From an uncultured Angelakisella sp. (GTDB lineage: Bacteria; Bacillota; Clostridia; Oscillospirales; Ruminococcaceae): a stretch of DNA of 11,786 bases. Shown in pieces: positions 1 through 5,639 of the stretch; within the stretch, counting starts at the first letter, position 1; every line of letters begins with the position of its first letter. The notes below the pieces were generated by a model. It was not told the DNA's origin, searched no databases, and worked only from the letters and a program-made list of their open reading frames with translations. The stretch covers positions 1 to 11,786 of the forward strand of contig CAJUFR010000063.1 in assembly GCA_910585525.1 (NCBI GenBank). Direction: 5' to 3'. The translations under genes and the position numbers were made by a program.

Positions 1-86
1 CCCGCTGCGGCGGGCGACCAGGGCTTGCGCAGCCCTGGACCTGCGGCCCGGTGGCCCGGGCGGGCAGGGCGGGGCTGCGCCCCGGT
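1..86. repeat. Terminal GC-rich hairpin repeat, left copy (inverted relative to 11701-11786)
   Basis: This copy matches the reverse complement of 11701-11786 at roughly 80 percent of positions, including an identical 22-base run (54-75 here, 11712-11733 there). It contains two hairpins: arms 18-25 and 31-38 around a five-base loop, and arms 70-75 and 79-84 around a TGC loop. The first hairpin differs in sequence from its counterpart in the other copy yet stays fully paired in both. There is no T-tract, so it is not a classical terminator, although it lies just downstream of the spoIIR stop. It looks like a dispersed intergenic palindromic repeat; no coding content was seen in 1-137. Confidence 0.8.
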
Positions 87-113
87 TGGGCGTAGCCCAC
101 GTTCCCGAAGGGA
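87..113. repeat. Two further small hairpins adjoining the left repeat
   Basis: A five-pair hairpin (TGGGC 87-91, loop GTA, GCCCA 95-99) is followed directly by a short one (TCCC, loop GAA, GGGA, 103-113). Neither has a counterpart in the right-hand copy, so the left element appears to be a longer, modular array of stem-loops. They lie 25 to 50 bases beyond the spoIIR stop codon and could protect or end that transcript; this is inference. Confidence 0.45.
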
Positions 114-137
114 TCCCGGACGGGCATAGTGGCAGGT

Positions 138-755
138 TCAACCTGCAGCAAGTTCCTCCAGCCATTCCACCACCGCAAAAGACAGCCGGTAATGCGGTTC
201 CTGGTTCAGCGCCTCAATATCCTCCGCCGCCGCCTTGCTCTCCTGCCCCTCCACCGCCGTCTCAGCGGCCGGGACACAGAGCGGCGGGAACATGACACAC
301 CACCAGTTCCGCCCCCGGGCCTCCCCGATGCTCAGCCGCAGAGCCTGGTATTCCCCCGCGGGAAGGGTGGTGTCCTCCCCGTATTCCCGGGTGTTAAAGT
401 ACATCCGGGTCAACTCCGCCTTCACCGGAGCATCGCTCCCCGCCTCCGCCAGCGCCCGGCGGGCGGCGGCCTCGATGGCGGGCAGGTTCTCCAGGGCGGC
501 GGCCTGGGCCTCCTCCAGCGTCCCGGCGGCGGCGAAAAGTCCGCCGGTCTCCTCCAGCACCGCGTCCCGGACCCGCAGCTTTAAGGCCTGGTCAGCCTCG
601 CTGTCGGAGTTCGCCAGGATGTGCAGCCGCAGCACCTCCTGCCGCACCTGGGCACACCGTTGCCCGAATCCCGCCAGGGGGGTTATCAGCATCGCCAGCA
701 GCAGCCCCGCCCCCAGGGCGGCATCCAGCCGGCGGATCGTTCCTTGCTTTTTCAT
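138..755 (-). CDS. spoIIR: Stage II sporulation protein R (SpoIIR)
   Basis: SpoIIR is the forespore-made signalling protein that triggers processing of pro-sigma-E in the mother cell, through SpoIIGA, during endospore formation. The 205-residue product starts with a membrane/signal segment (about 13-30). It then carries the family signatures RLHILANSDSEADQALKLRVRD (residues 43-64), an LPAGEYQALR stretch (131-140) and GRNWWCVMFPPLC (148-160), and ends in the usual YRLSFAVVEWLEEL tail. The length is normal for the shorter clostridial members. The ATG at 755 is chosen because a purine-rich AAAGGAAAGG lies about 10 bases upstream and the lysine-rich signal segment begins there; an in-frame ATG at 803 would add 16 poorly conserved residues. 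It is transcribed apart from the gene upstream, which is closed by a terminator at 828-858. Identification is by recognised family motifs and is strong. Confidence 0.95.
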   Translation of the reverse strand: MKKQGTIRRLDAALGAGLLLAMLITPLAGFGQRCAQVRQEVLRLHILANSDSEADQALKLRVRDAVLEETGGLFAAAGTLEEAQAAALENLPAIEAAARRALAEAGSDAPVKAELTRMYFNTREYGEDTTLPAGEYQALRLSIGEARGRNWWCVMFPPLCVPAAETAVEGQESKAAAEDIEALNQEPHYRLSFAVVEWLEELAAG

Positions 756-806
756 CGTCCATCGTCCCTTTCCTTTGGTGATGTCCCCAGTATGGGCCGC
801 CAAGGA

Positions 807-819
807 GGGAATTATTCCC
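807..819. promoter_or_regulatory. Palindrome with sigma-F-like -10 upstream of spoIIR
   Basis: A perfect palindrome (GGGAAT, central T, ATTCCC) lies about 50 bases before the spoIIR start. Read on the minus strand, GGGAATAAT fits the GGnnAnAnT part of the forespore sigma-F -10 consensus, and spoIIR is a sigma-F gene in Bacillus. No good GYATA-like -35 is seen at the expected 15-base spacing; that position falls in the preceding terminator. This is a weak promoter call, and the palindrome might instead be an operator. Confidence 0.3.
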
Positions 820-827
820 AGGGAACG

Positions 828-858
828 AAAAAACAGGCCCCCGCCTGGGAGGGCCTGT
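828..858 (-). terminator. Intrinsic terminator of the DUF4364/membrane-protein operon
   Basis: Read on the minus strand, an eight-pair stem (ACAGGCCC / GGGCCTGT, 851-858 with 833-840) encloses a ten-base loop and runs straight into six T residues (828-833 as A on the plus strand). It lies four bases past the stop codon of the 863-1318 gene. This is a textbook rho-independent terminator and separates that operon from spoIIR. Confidence 0.9.
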
Positions 859-862
859 CTCG

Positions 863-1318
863 TTATTCCTCGGTCTCGTCCCCCTGGATGCTTTCGATAA
901 GCTGGTCCAGTTCCTCGTCGTCCGGGGCGGGGGGCTCCCGGCGGGGGGCGTGCTGCCGGGGCGGGCCGTCGGGGAGGCGCAGCGTTAGCGCCCCCAGGTA
1001 GAACACCACGTCAAAGAGGGTGCCGGTGATGAGAAGTTCGGTGTTCCCCAGGTCGTTCACCGGGTTCAGGAAGAGGATGAGCATATTGGCCAGGGCGCCG
1101 GCCGCCACCAGCATCAGCACGCTGTGGAGGGTGCGCCCTCGCAGCCGTCCCCGGTAATGGGCCACCGCCGCCCCGAAGCAGACCAGGCAGCAGGCGGAGG
1201 TGATGAGCAGCACCCAGGTGGGCAGCCCCTGGATATCGTAATAGAGGTAATAGGCGATGGCGGAGATCCTGGCCACCGAATAGAAGGTGAGGAGAAGGGT
1301 GATGATAGATTTGGTCAT
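863..1318 (-). CDS. Small four-helix membrane protein of unknown function
   Basis: I do not recognise this 151-residue protein as a named family. It has four likely membrane helices (about 4-26, 33-54, 64-85 and 95-114), short loops, and an asparagine/proline turn (LNPVNDLGNTE) before the last helix. A soluble tail follows: first proline- and arginine-rich (117-131), then strongly acidic (DDEELDQLIESIQGDETEE, 133-151). The start at 1318 has a near-perfect AAGGAGG ribosome binding site. The gene begins 9 bases after the stop of the DUF4364 gene, so the two are co-transcribed and perhaps functionally linked. A clear terminator follows. The gene is real; no function can be assigned. Confidence 0.85.
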   Translation of the reverse strand: MTKSIITLLLTFYSVARISAIAYYLYYDIQGLPTWVLLITSACCLVCFGAAVAHYRGRLRGRTLHSVLMLVAAGALANMLILFLNPVNDLGNTELLITGTLFDVVFYLGALTLRLPDGPPRQHAPRREPPAPDDEELDQLIESIQGDETEE

Positions 1319-1327
1319 AGAGCCTCC

Positions 1328-1936
1328 TTATGTGTCCTGGAAGAGGTCGGGCTGGTGGGATACCAACTCCCCCACCGTCTGGGTATCCCCGGTGAGGAGG
1401 GCGAACACCCCTTTGTAGACCAGCATGGGGTCGTTGAGGAACCGGCGGCGGATGGCCTCGCACTCCTCCCGGGTGGGCATGAAGATGGAAAGGCTCAGCA
1501 GGTCGCTGCCGATATCCGGGATGGTAAGGGAGATGGTCCAGCCGTCCTCCGCCTGGCGGATATCCACCCGGTTCTCCCGCTGGCGGCGGACCAGGGTGAG
1601 GATGCGCTCCAGCGCCCGGGCCCCCCGCTCCCGCACCGCCGGGGGCAGCTTGTCCTCAAAGCTGCTGGAGATCTCCCGCCCCGAAGCGGCAAGGGCGTAC
1701 CGGGGCTCCCCCTGGTGCTCCTGGGGGAGGATATGGCCGGAGCGGCGCAGCGTTTCCACCGCCTCCACCAGCTGGAAGTAGTTCACCAGTTCCTGGCCCT
1801 GGAGGGCGGCGCTCAGTTCCTGGAAGGAGACCGGCTGCCCCGCCTGGTCCATCAGGTAACAGATGAGGATCATCACCTCGTGGCTGGTGGTGACGCTGCC
1901 GGGGCGGACCCCCTGGGTAAAGGCGTTGTGTTCCAT
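1328..1936 (-). CDS. DUF4364 family winged-helix protein
   Basis: This 202-residue protein resembles the clostridial DUF4364 family, whose role is unknown. The N-terminal part (about 16-90) looks like a winged helix-turn-helix: helices around HEVMILICYLMDQAG, a helix-turn-helix-like segment VSFQELSAALQGQELVNYFQLVEAVETLRRSGHI, and a wing ending EPRYALAASGREI. The second half (about 120-185) is a mixed alpha/beta domain with the patterned strand WTISLTIPDIGSDLLSLSIFMP. The reading frame stays open far upstream to 2866. The ATG at 1936 is preferred because AAGGAGGGG lies 8 bases before it, and the upstream extension is compositionally odd and antisense to the gene at 2114. It is followed closely by the membrane-protein gene at 1318. 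A DNA-binding role is inferred from fold only. Confidence 0.85.
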   Translation of the reverse strand: MEHNAFTQGVRPGSVTTSHEVMILICYLMDQAGQPVSFQELSAALQGQELVNYFQLVEAVETLRRSGHILPQEHQGEPRYALAASGREISSSFEDKLPPAVRERGARALERILTLVRRQRENRVDIRQAEDGWTISLTIPDIGSDLLSLSIFMPTREECEAIRRRFLNDPMLVYKGVFALLTGDTQTVGELVSHQPDLFQDT

Positions 1937-1997
1937 CGACGACCCCTCCTTCCTTTCCGGCCAAAAGATACACAGTTCGTTCATCATTTCTCTGTAG

Positions 1998-2013
1998 TTT
2001 TCCCCCGGGAAAA
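1998..2013. promoter_or_regulatory. Perfect inverted repeat in the divergent intergenic region
   Basis: TTTTCCC-CC-GGGAAAA has seven-base arms and sits between the divergently transcribed DUF4364 gene (start 1936) and VTT-domain gene (start 2114). That is a natural place for an operator shared by both. No T-tract follows on either strand and the loop is only two bases, so it is a poor terminator. The bound regulator is unknown; the adjacent winged-helix protein is one candidate. Confidence 0.35.
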
Positions 2014-2051
2014 GTCGTATCATGAGAGAAAGAAGAAAACCACGCACCCTA

Positions 2052-2081
2052 TTGTACACGAAAAATGTGACAAAATATAGG
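2052..2081 (+). promoter_or_regulatory. Candidate promoter for the VTT-domain gene
   Basis: TTGTAC (2052-2057) and TATAGG (2076-2081) are separated by 18 bases in a locally AT-rich stretch, about 30 bases before the start at 2114. Both boxes match the sigma-A consensus only moderately. An AT-rich leader and a GGAGGA ribosome binding site follow. It is the best match in this interval but unproven; no convincing promoter was found for the opposite strand. Confidence 0.35.
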
Positions 2082-2113
2082 GGGGCGGATAAAAAAATCA
2101 TGGAGGACAGATC

Positions 2114-2809
2114 ATGAGCGAAAAAAAACAGCAGGGACCGGGGAAAGGGCGGCTGGCGCTGCTGGGGTTGGGGGCAGTGCTGCTGCTGGTCCTCTGCGCC
2201 GCCTGCCTCCCCCTGATCCGGTGGATGATGCAGCCGGAGTTCGGCGGCTGGCTCCGGGGACAGGTGGAGGCCCTGGGGGTGTGGGGGGTGCTGGCCCTTT
2301 TGGGGGTCCAGCTGCTCCAGGTGGTGGTGGCCATCATCCCCGGGGAGCCGGTGGAACTGGTGGCGGGGGCGATGTACGGGGCCTGGGGTGGCCTGGCCCT
2401 CTGTCTGCTGGGGTGCCTGCTGGGCAGCGCCGGGGTGTTCCTGGCGGTGCGGAAAAAGGGCCGCGCCGCCTTTGAGCGCACCTCCCTGGCTGCCCAGCTG
2501 CGGCAGTACCGTTTTTTGCAGGAGGAGTCCCGGCTGGAGGGGCTGGTGTTCCTCCTCTACTTCATCCCCGGCACCCCAAAGGATATCCTGGTCTATGTCT
2601 GCGCCCTCAGCCCCCTGCCCCTGGGGCGGTTTTTGGTCCTCTCCACCCTGGCCCGCATCCCCTCGGTGGTCACCTCCACCTGGGCGGGGGCCAGCTTCGC
2701 CGGCAACCAGCTGTGGCTCACCCTTGCCATCTTCGCCTGCACCGGCCTGCTGGGGCTGGGGGGCATCTGGTTCCACAAGCGGTTTTTGGCGGGGAAAAAT
2801 CAGGAATGA
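2114..2809 (+). CDS. TVP38/TMEM64 family (VTT domain) membrane protein
   Basis: This 231-residue integral membrane protein belongs to the VTT/DedA-like superfamily. Members are implicated in lipid scrambling or transport across membranes, although the substrate is usually unknown. It has a lysine-rich cytoplasmic start, a first helix at about 13-35 and a further helix at about 55-73. Two re-entrant motifs typical of the domain follow: IPGEPVELVAGAMYG (75-89) and YFIPGTPKDILVYVCAL (149-165). A glycine-rich helix lies between them, an ARIPSVVTSTWAG segment is at 180-192, and the last helix is at about 200-220. GGAGGA lies about 8 bases before the ATG. It is monocistronic, between a candidate promoter and a strong terminator, and there is no visible link to the aldarate operon downstream. 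Family assignment is secure; physiological role is not. Confidence 0.9.
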   Translation: MSEKKQQGPGKGRLALLGLGAVLLLVLCAACLPLIRWMMQPEFGGWLRGQVEALGVWGVLALLGVQLLQVVVAIIPGEPVELVAGAMYGAWGGLALCLLGCLLGSAGVFLAVRKKGRAAFERTSLAAQLRQYRFLQEESRLEGLVFLLYFIPGTPKDILVYVCALSPLPLGRFLVLSTLARIPSVVTSTWAGASFAGNQLWLTLAIFACTGLLGLGGIWFHKRFLAGKNQE

Positions 2810-2821
2810 CCCGCCCCCGGG

Positions 2822-2858
2822 AAAAACACCCTGGCCTGTCACAGGCCAGGGTGTTTTT
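2822..2858 (+). terminator. Strong intrinsic terminator after the VTT-domain gene
   Basis: Near-perfect 17-pair inverted repeat: arms about 2822-2838 and 2842-2858, core CACCCTGGCC / GGCCAGGGTG, flanked by A5 on the left and T5 on the right with a very short loop. Being symmetric, it could work in both directions. It begins 12 bases after the stop of the VTT-domain gene and insulates the aldarate operon from it. Confidence 0.93.
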
Positions 2859-2893
2859 CTGCCCAAAGGGCCTCTGCCGACAGCAGAAACAAG

Positions 2894-2953
2894 ATTTCAC
2901 TTTTTTCAAAAATTTTCCAGTAAAATGAAATAATCATTTCAAAAAGATGAAAT
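2894..2953. promoter_or_regulatory. Cluster of ATTTCA/TGAAAT half-sites, likely operator of the aldarate operon
   Basis: Four copies of one hexamer alternate in orientation: ATTTCA 2894-2899, TGAAAT 2926-2931, ATTTCA 2936-2941 and TGAAAT 2948-2953. The second and third form a 16-base palindrome with a four-base spacer; the third and fourth form another with a six-base spacer. They lie in an AT-rich island unlike the surrounding DNA, upstream of the candidate promoter at 3003-3031. The half-site resembles the TGAAAC-type boxes bound by KdgR/IclR-type regulators of sugar-acid genes in other bacteria, but the spacing differs by one base and no regulator gene is in the window. An operator role is inferred. 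Confidence 0.45.
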
Positions 2954-3002
2954 AATATCGGAAGAAATAAAAGTTATGTTTTATCTTCATATATTCTGCG
3001 AA

Positions 3003-3031
3003 TGGAATCGCCTGCCGGGATGGGCTACAAT
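3003..3031 (+). promoter_or_regulatory. Candidate sigma-A promoter of the aldarate operon
   Basis: TGGAAT (3003-3008) and TACAAT (3026-3031) are 17 bases apart. The -10 box matches the consensus at five of six positions and the -35 only at three, as expected for a promoter needing an activator. Transcription would start near 3038, giving a leader of about 30 bases with AAGGAG at 3051-3056. Other AT-rich segments at 2950-2995 could supply an alternative -10, but none has a paired -35. Confidence 0.4.
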
Positions 3032-3068
3032 AGGACCATCAAAGACGGCAAAGGAGAGATGACCGGCG

Positions 3069-4364
3069 GTGGAAAGTATCGTCAGCGGGCTGCTGGAAGC
3101 GGTCCCCATTCCCCGGGTGGCGCGGGTGCGGCAGCGGTTCCCGGATGAGCACATCCCGGCGGACCGGCTGCCGGAACATATCCTGGCGTTGCTGGCCAAA
3201 AAAGGGGTGGCGGCCGGCATCCGGCCGGGGATGAAGATCGCCATCACGGCGGGGAGCCGGGGCATCCGCAACATCCCCCTGATCCTGGGGACGCTGGTGC
3301 GGTTCGTCCGTGACTGCGGCGGGGAACCCTACCTGGTGGCGGCCATGGGCAGCCACGGGGGCGCCACCTCCCAGGGACAGCGGGAGGTGCTGGCGGGACT
3401 GGGCATCACCGAGGAGACGGTGGGCTGCCCCATCCGCTCCGGCATGGAGGTGGTCCCCGCCGGGCGCAACGCCGAGGGGGCCCAGGTCTACATGAGCCGG
3501 GACGCCGCCCAGGCGGACGGGGTCATCGTCTGCAACCGGATCAAGCCCCACACCTGCTTCCGGGGTCCCTGCGAGAGCGGTCTGATGAAGATGATGGCCA
3601 TCGGCCTGGGCAAGCAGGTGGGGGCCGACTGGTGCCACAAGGAGGGCTTCCAGAACATGGCCAAAAACGTCCGGCTCTTCGGTTCCACCGTGCTGGAGGC
3701 GCTGCCGGTGCTGTTCGGGGTGGGCATCCTGGAAAACGCCTACGACCGGACGGCGGAGGTGGTGGTACTGGACCGGGAGGAGATCCCGGAAAAGGAACCG
3801 GACTACCTGAAAAAGGCCATGGGGCTGCTGCCCCGCATCCACGTCCCGGAATGCGAGGTGCTGGTGGTGGACACCATCGGCAAGAACTTTTCCGGCGGGG
3901 GGATGGACGCCAACATCACCGGCACCTTCGTCACACCCTACGCCAGCGGCGGCCTCCGGTCCCAGCGGGTGGCGGTGCTGGACCTCAGCCCCGAGAGCCA
4001 CCACAACGGCACCGGCTGCGGCATGGCCCACGCCACCACCCGGCGGTTCTTTGACAAGATGGACTGGGAGCAGACCTATCCCAACGTCATCACCTCCACG
4101 GTGATCGAAAATGTCCGCATCCCCATGGTACTGAAAAACGACCGGGAGGCCATCCAGGTCTGCCTGCGCACCTGTACCGGCGTTGGCCCCCAGGGGCCCC
4201 GGCTGGTGCGGATCGCCAACTCCATGGAACTGACCCATATCTACCTTTCGGAAAACTACCTGCCCCAGATCGCCGGACACCCCTACCTGGAGCAGGAGAC
4301 CGAGGTGATGGAACTGCCCTTTGACCAGGCCGGGAATCTTACCGACCTGGGGCGGTTTGGGTAA
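3069..4364 (+). CDS. LarA-like nickel-pincer-nucleotide 2-hydroxyacid racemase/epimerase homologue
   Basis: This 431-residue protein belongs to the LarA (DUF2088, lactate racemase domain) superfamily. Its enzymes invert C2 of 2-hydroxyacids by hydride transfer, using a nickel-pincer nucleotide cofactor. The key residues are identifiable: H96 in AAMGSHGGAT and H161 in KPHTCF (the two acid/base histidines, H108 and H174 in Lactiplantibacillus LarA), K174 (cofactor lysine, K184) and H190 (nickel ligand, H200). The 16-residue K-to-H spacing is kept. The loop between H161 and K174 is three residues longer than in LarA and reads CFRGPCESGL in place of the usual glycine pair. Start is GTG with AAGGAG 12 bases upstream; an out-of-frame ATG at 3059 is too close to the ribosome binding site. 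It heads the aldarate operon, 66 bases before tctC. Substrate is unknown; a sugar diacid is inferred from context. Cofactor genes larB, larC and larE are not in the window. Confidence 0.85.
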   Translation: MESIVSGLLEAVPIPRVARVRQRFPDEHIPADRLPEHILALLAKKGVAAGIRPGMKIAITAGSRGIRNIPLILGTLVRFVRDCGGEPYLVAAMGSHGGATSQGQREVLAGLGITEETVGCPIRSGMEVVPAGRNAEGAQVYMSRDAAQADGVIVCNRIKPHTCFRGPCESGLMKMMAIGLGKQVGADWCHKEGFQNMAKNVRLFGSTVLEALPVLFGVGILENAYDRTAEVVVLDREEIPEKEPDYLKKAMGLLPRIHVPECEVLVVDTIGKNFSGGGMDANITGTFVTPYASGGLRSQRVAVLDLSPESHHNGTGCGMAHATTRRFFDKMDWEQTYPNVITSTVIENVRIPMVLKNDREAIQVCLRTCTGVGPQGPRLVRIANSMELTHIYLSENYLPQIAGHPYLEQETEVMELPFDQAGNLTDLGRFG

Positions 4365-4430
4365 GGCGGCTATTTTACCAAAGTACGCGATAACCTCTTA
4401 CATAAAAACAGCGCAAAGGAGTAAACGACC

Positions 4431-5549
4431 ATGAAACTGAAAAAACTCATCTCCATCGCCCTGGCCGCCCTGATGGTGGCCACCATGGCGGCCTGTAACG
4501 GCGGCAGCGGCGGCAGCACCGCCCCGGCCCCCGCTCCCGCCCCCTCCACCAGCCCCAGTTCCGGCGACCCGGCCCCCGCCCCGGAAGTGGACCCCGCCGA
4601 GTACCTGAAGGGCAAGACCATCCGGGTGGTCATCGGCGCCACCTCGGTCACCGGTGACACCTACCTCACCGCCGACCTGGTGACCCGGATGATCAGCGAG
4701 AAGTACGGCTGCAACATCAAGGTGGACCCCATCGGCGCCGGCCGGGCCCTGGAGGAGATCGTCTCCACCAAGGGGGAGGACACCATCATGATGTTCCACG
4801 ACATGACCTATCTGGGGGTGCTGTTCGGGGCCTATGACGCCGACGACTACTCCATGGATAAGATGATCGTGGGCGGCAGCTACGGCTACAACCCCGGCGA
4901 CTGCTTCGCCGCCTCCGCCTCCGCCCCCTACACCACCATCGCCGAGATGGGCAAGTGGATGAGCGAGAACCCGAACGAGGTGGTCCGCCTGGCGGTAGAG
5001 GCCGGCGGCGTCTCCCAGCTGGGCTTTGACGCCATCTACATGTGGCTGGAGGAGACCTACGGCGAGGCGGTGGCCAAGAACCTCAAGGCTTTCGTCACCG
5101 GCTCCACCTCCGAGAAGCTGCAGGCCCTTTGGGACGGCAACTGCCAGGGCATCTACGCCGCCGCCTCCGCGGTGGAGGAGTACACCCTGGACGGGGTGGA
5201 CGCCCAGCTGAAGGTGAATGTCATCGGCCTGATGGGCAGCAAGATCGAGGGCAAGGAGTGGCCCACCTTCGCCGACCAGGGCATCTCCATCGGCGGCGAG
5301 CCCTTCAACTTCTCTAAGGAATATTTCGCCTTCTACGGCACCGGGGCCTCCTCGGAGTTCGTCTCCGCCATGGACGCCGCTTTTGAGGCGGTCGCCACCA
5401 GCCCCGAGTACAAGACCGCCATCGAGGCGCTGGGCTACCGGGCGCAGTTCATGGACCACAACGCCGCCAAGGACCACATCTACCAGAAGCGGGACAAGAT
5501 GAGTGCTGTCATCGCCGACTGCCCCGACTTTGACGCCCTGGTGGGCTAG
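4431..5549 (+). CDS. Tripartite tricarboxylate transporter substrate-binding lipoprotein, TctC family
   Basis: This is the extracellular solute receptor that delivers a carboxylate to the TctAB membrane complex. The 372-residue product has a lysine-rich lipoprotein signal peptide with lipobox MAAC (modified Cys22), then a disordered Ala/Pro/Ser linker (about 28-52) that spaces the receptor from the membrane. The binding domain starts at about residue 60 (KGKTIRVVIGATSVTGDTYL) and continues with the Bug/TctC pattern, including IGAGRALEEI, GYNPGDCFAASASAPYTTIAEM and the C-terminal YKTAIEALGYRAQFMD. The ATG is preceded by AAAGGAG at 10 bases. A stable hairpin follows before tctB. The ligand cannot be read from sequence; a C6 aldarate is inferred from gudD and garR in the same operon. 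Confidence 0.9.
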   Translation: MKLKKLISIALAALMVATMAACNGGSGGSTAPAPAPAPSTSPSSGDPAPAPEVDPAEYLKGKTIRVVIGATSVTGDTYLTADLVTRMISEKYGCNIKVDPIGAGRALEEIVSTKGEDTIMMFHDMTYLGVLFGAYDADDYSMDKMIVGGSYGYNPGDCFAASASAPYTTIAEMGKWMSENPNEVVRLAVEAGGVSQLGFDAIYMWLEETYGEAVAKNLKAFVTGSTSEKLQALWDGNCQGIYAAASAVEEYTLDGVDAQLKVNVIGLMGSKIEGKEWPTFADQGISIGGEPFNFSKEYFAFYGTGASSEFVSAMDAAFEAVATSPEYKTAIEALGYRAQFMDHNAAKDHIYQKRDKMSAVIADCPDFDALVG

Positions 5550-5576
5550 ACCTAGCTACCCTATCCTTTTCCTTTC

Positions 5577-5614
5577 GGGGCGCCCCGGCTGCCGGGAGGC
5601 GGCCGGGACGCCCC
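5577..5614 (+). promoter_or_regulatory. Intercistronic hairpin between tctC and tctB
   Basis: A long GC-rich stem-loop, about 16 pairs with one C/A mismatch and one G/T wobble, closed by a GGGA tetraloop, fills most of the gap between tctC (stop 5549) and tctB (start 5640). Only a weakly T-rich ATTTCTCT follows, so full termination is unlikely. A 3'-end stabiliser or partial attenuator that makes binding protein exceed membrane subunits is the likelier role, as in many binding-protein operons. The function is inferred; the pairing is seen directly. Confidence 0.65.
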
Positions 5615-5639
5615 CCATTTCTCTAAGGAGGTCCTTGCT

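Noticed and set aside
1..86. CRISPR array or insertion-sequence end
   Set aside because: No regular repeat-spacer pattern and no transposase frame; the element is a multi-hairpin palindromic repeat.
1124..2080. 318-residue plus-strand open frame across the DUF4364 region
   Set aside because: Translation lacks domains and a ribosome binding site, and opposes two genes with clear starts and a shared terminator.
1937..2866. Upstream extension of the DUF4364 reading frame
   Set aside because: Gln/Pro/Gly-rich and antisense to the VTT-domain gene and its terminator; the start at 1936 has a good ribosome binding site and begins a typical family N terminus.
2860..3068. Riboswitch or small RNA in the leader of the aldarate operon
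   Set aside because: Apart from the short palindromic half-sites I find no stable conserved-looking fold, and the leader after the candidate promoter is only about 30 bases.
3059..3148. Short ATG frame (29 codons) overlapping the start of the LarA homologue
   Set aside because: The ATG is only two bases after AAGGAG, too close for efficient initiation, and the peptide is uninformative; chance overlap is likelier than a leader peptide.
3039..4280. 413-residue open frame antisense to the LarA homologue
   Set aside because: Composition is His/Gly/Pro-rich with no recognisable domain; it is the complement of a gene with conserved active-site motifs.
4398..5477. 359-residue open frame antisense to tctC
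   Set aside because: Repetitive Gly/Val/His translation with no start signal; the plus-strand gene has a lipobox and family motifs.
5577..5614. Full intrinsic terminator after tctC
   Set aside because: The stem is strong but is followed by CCATTTCTCT rather than a T-run, and tctB and tctA must be expressed from the same transcript unless another promoter exists, which I do not see.
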